NCBI GenBank assembly: GCA_002352105.1
Contig: DEHV01000036.1
Coordinates: 31,351-37,018 of the forward strand
Direction of reading: 5' to 3'
Length of the DNA stretch: 5,668 nucleotides
DNA from: Chitinophagaceae bacterium UBA2791
GTDB taxonomy: Bacteria > Bacteroidota > Bacteroidia > Chitinophagales > Chitinophagaceae
Made by a program: the position numbers and the translations under genes
The notes under the pieces: generated by a model
What the model saw: the letters and a program-made list of their open reading frames with translations, nothing else
Told to the model about the DNA's origin: nothing
Database searches by the model: none
Shown here: in pieces, positions 4,898 to 5,668 of the stretch
Layout of the letters: each line of letters starts with the position of its first letter
How positions within the stretch are numbered: position 1 is the first letter of the stretch

Positions 4898-5668
4898 TCA
4901 TTTTCCCCAGAGACTACCGGGATATTCTCCCTTGCTGATAAGCGCGTCCAGGCTCGCTTTCACCTCGGGAGCGTCTTCCTTATAGGTTACGCCAAACCAC
5001 TGGGCAGAAGTGGGGATCACATTGATAGCGCCTTTTTTATCCTTAATGAAACTGTCTGCTACCAAAGGAATAAAGAACTCCGATTTCGGTTTGGCGACAT
5101 TCTCCCGGATAAAATCCCTGAACAGCTTTTCCGTATAGGAAAACAGGGAGGGATGAAAACAATAGAAATTCATCGACACGTTAGCGTCCTTTGCGATCTC
5201 CCGCGGCTGCAGGTTGTCATCGCAAACGATCCTGCCCTCCTGCATGGATATGTTCAGGCGCTCAGCAATGGATACCAGGTTGCCCGCCCCATCGACTTCG
5301 CATACGCCCCTGTTCACCGTTCCATTATCGGAAAGGGTTTTAACCAGTTCATAGCCTATAATAGAGTAGGTTTTTTCGTCGCAGCGGTTGATCAGAAAAT
5401 CGGCGGCTTTTTCAAAAGCGTCCCTGCCATAAAAATCGTCGGCATTGATCACCGCAAAAGGATCGCCTACGGCATCTTTAGCGCACAATACCGCATGAGC
5501 CGTTCCCCAGGGCTTTGTTCTTTCCGCCGGGATCTCCACGCCTTCCGTAAACGCATCCAGCTTCTGATAGACATAATCCGTAGCGATCTTTCCTTTGAGC
5601 GCCGGTTCAAAAATATTTTTAAAGTCCTCCGCAAATTCTTCGCGAATGATAAAAACAACTTTTTTAAA
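4898..5668 (-). CDS. NDP-sugar-type nucleotidyltransferase (N-terminus beyond window)
   Basis: The minus-strand frame is open from the right edge to the TGA at 4900-4898, giving 256 residues. It resembles the roughly 300-residue Bacteroidota nucleotidyltransferases related to glucose-1-phosphate uridylyl/thymidylyltransferases. Visible landmarks are KKVVFIIREEFAEDF near the cut, KPWGTAHAVL (substrate-binding loop, fragment residues 52-61), FAVINADDFYG (71-81, containing the metal-binding acid of the fold), VSMNFYCF, KSEFFIPLV and QWFGVTYKED near the C-terminus. The N-terminal nucleotide-binding signature (AAGxGxRxG) must lie outside the window. A GTG at 5539 could be taken as a start, but the conserved-looking frame continues upstream, so it is internal. 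Such enzymes join a sugar or similar phosphate to a nucleotide in the cytoplasm; the substrate cannot be told here. The gene converges on the protease gene. Confidence 0.88.
   Translation of the reverse strand, partial: FKKVVFIIREEFAEDFKNIFEPALKGKIATDYVYQKLDAFTEGVEIPAERTKPWGTAHAVLCAKDAVGDPFAVINADDFYGRDAFEKAADFLINRCDEKTYSIIGYELVKTLSDNGTVNRGVCEVDGAGNLVSIAERLNISMQEGRIVCDDNLQPREIAKDANVSMNFYCFHPSLFSYTEKLFRDFIRENVAKPKSEFFIPLVADSFIKDKKGAINVIPTSAQWFGVTYKEDAPEVKASLDALISKGEYPGSLWGK

Noticed and set aside
4898..5539. GTG at 5539 as the start of the nucleotidyltransferase
   Set aside because: The frame stays open for 43 more codons to the window edge and encodes family-like sequence (KKVVFIIREEF), so the true start is outside the window.

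Overview
The window looks like a stretch of ordinary chromosome from a member of the Bacteroidota, probably close to the Chitinophagaceae; this is inferred, since no taxonomic marker gene is present. The grounds are the A-rich, Shine-Dalgarno-poor leader before the isocitrate dehydrogenase gene, a TAnnTTTG-like promoter element, Bacteroidota-style Crp/Fnr regulators, a eukaryote-type NADP isocitrate dehydrogenase, and a small Ala/Pro/Thr-rich lipoprotein. No RNA gene, insertion sequence, CRISPR array or phage gene was seen.

Layout. At 1-1108 (minus strand) lie two adjacent paralogous Crp/Fnr-type regulators. The first is complete (500-1108). The second starts inside the stop codon of the first (TAATG overlap) and runs off the left edge. 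Its frame has no stop in the window, so a closed-ORF search misses it. The intergenic stretch 1109-1299 separates these regulators from the divergent gene for NADP-dependent isocitrate dehydrogenase (1300-2535, plus). It carries a striking paired palindrome (1210-1258) that looks like a double operator. The dehydrogenase gene ends in a strong intrinsic terminator (2553-2585). Then come about 200 bases without a gene, holding three hairpin-forming sequences, and a 60-residue lipoprotein on the minus strand (2785-2967).

From 3142 a two-gene plus-strand operon encodes an ECF-like sigma factor and, overlapping its stop codon, a single-pass membrane protein. The N-terminal cytoplasmic part of that protein looks like an anti-sigma domain, and its periplasmic part is a trypsin/HtrA-like serine protease with a full His-Asp-Ser triad and no PDZ domain. 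This sigma/anti-sigma-protease unit is the most interesting system in the window: one polypeptide may join envelope proteolysis to sigma-factor control. The window closes with a convergent minus-strand NDP-sugar-type nucleotidyltransferase (4898-5668) whose N-terminus lies beyond the right edge.

How the parts relate. The Crp/Fnr pair faces the isocitrate dehydrogenase gene across the operator-like repeats, which suggests shared or cross control of a TCA-cycle step. The lipoprotein is divergent from the sigma operon and could be a target or merely a neighbour. The nucleotidyltransferase has no visible link to the rest.
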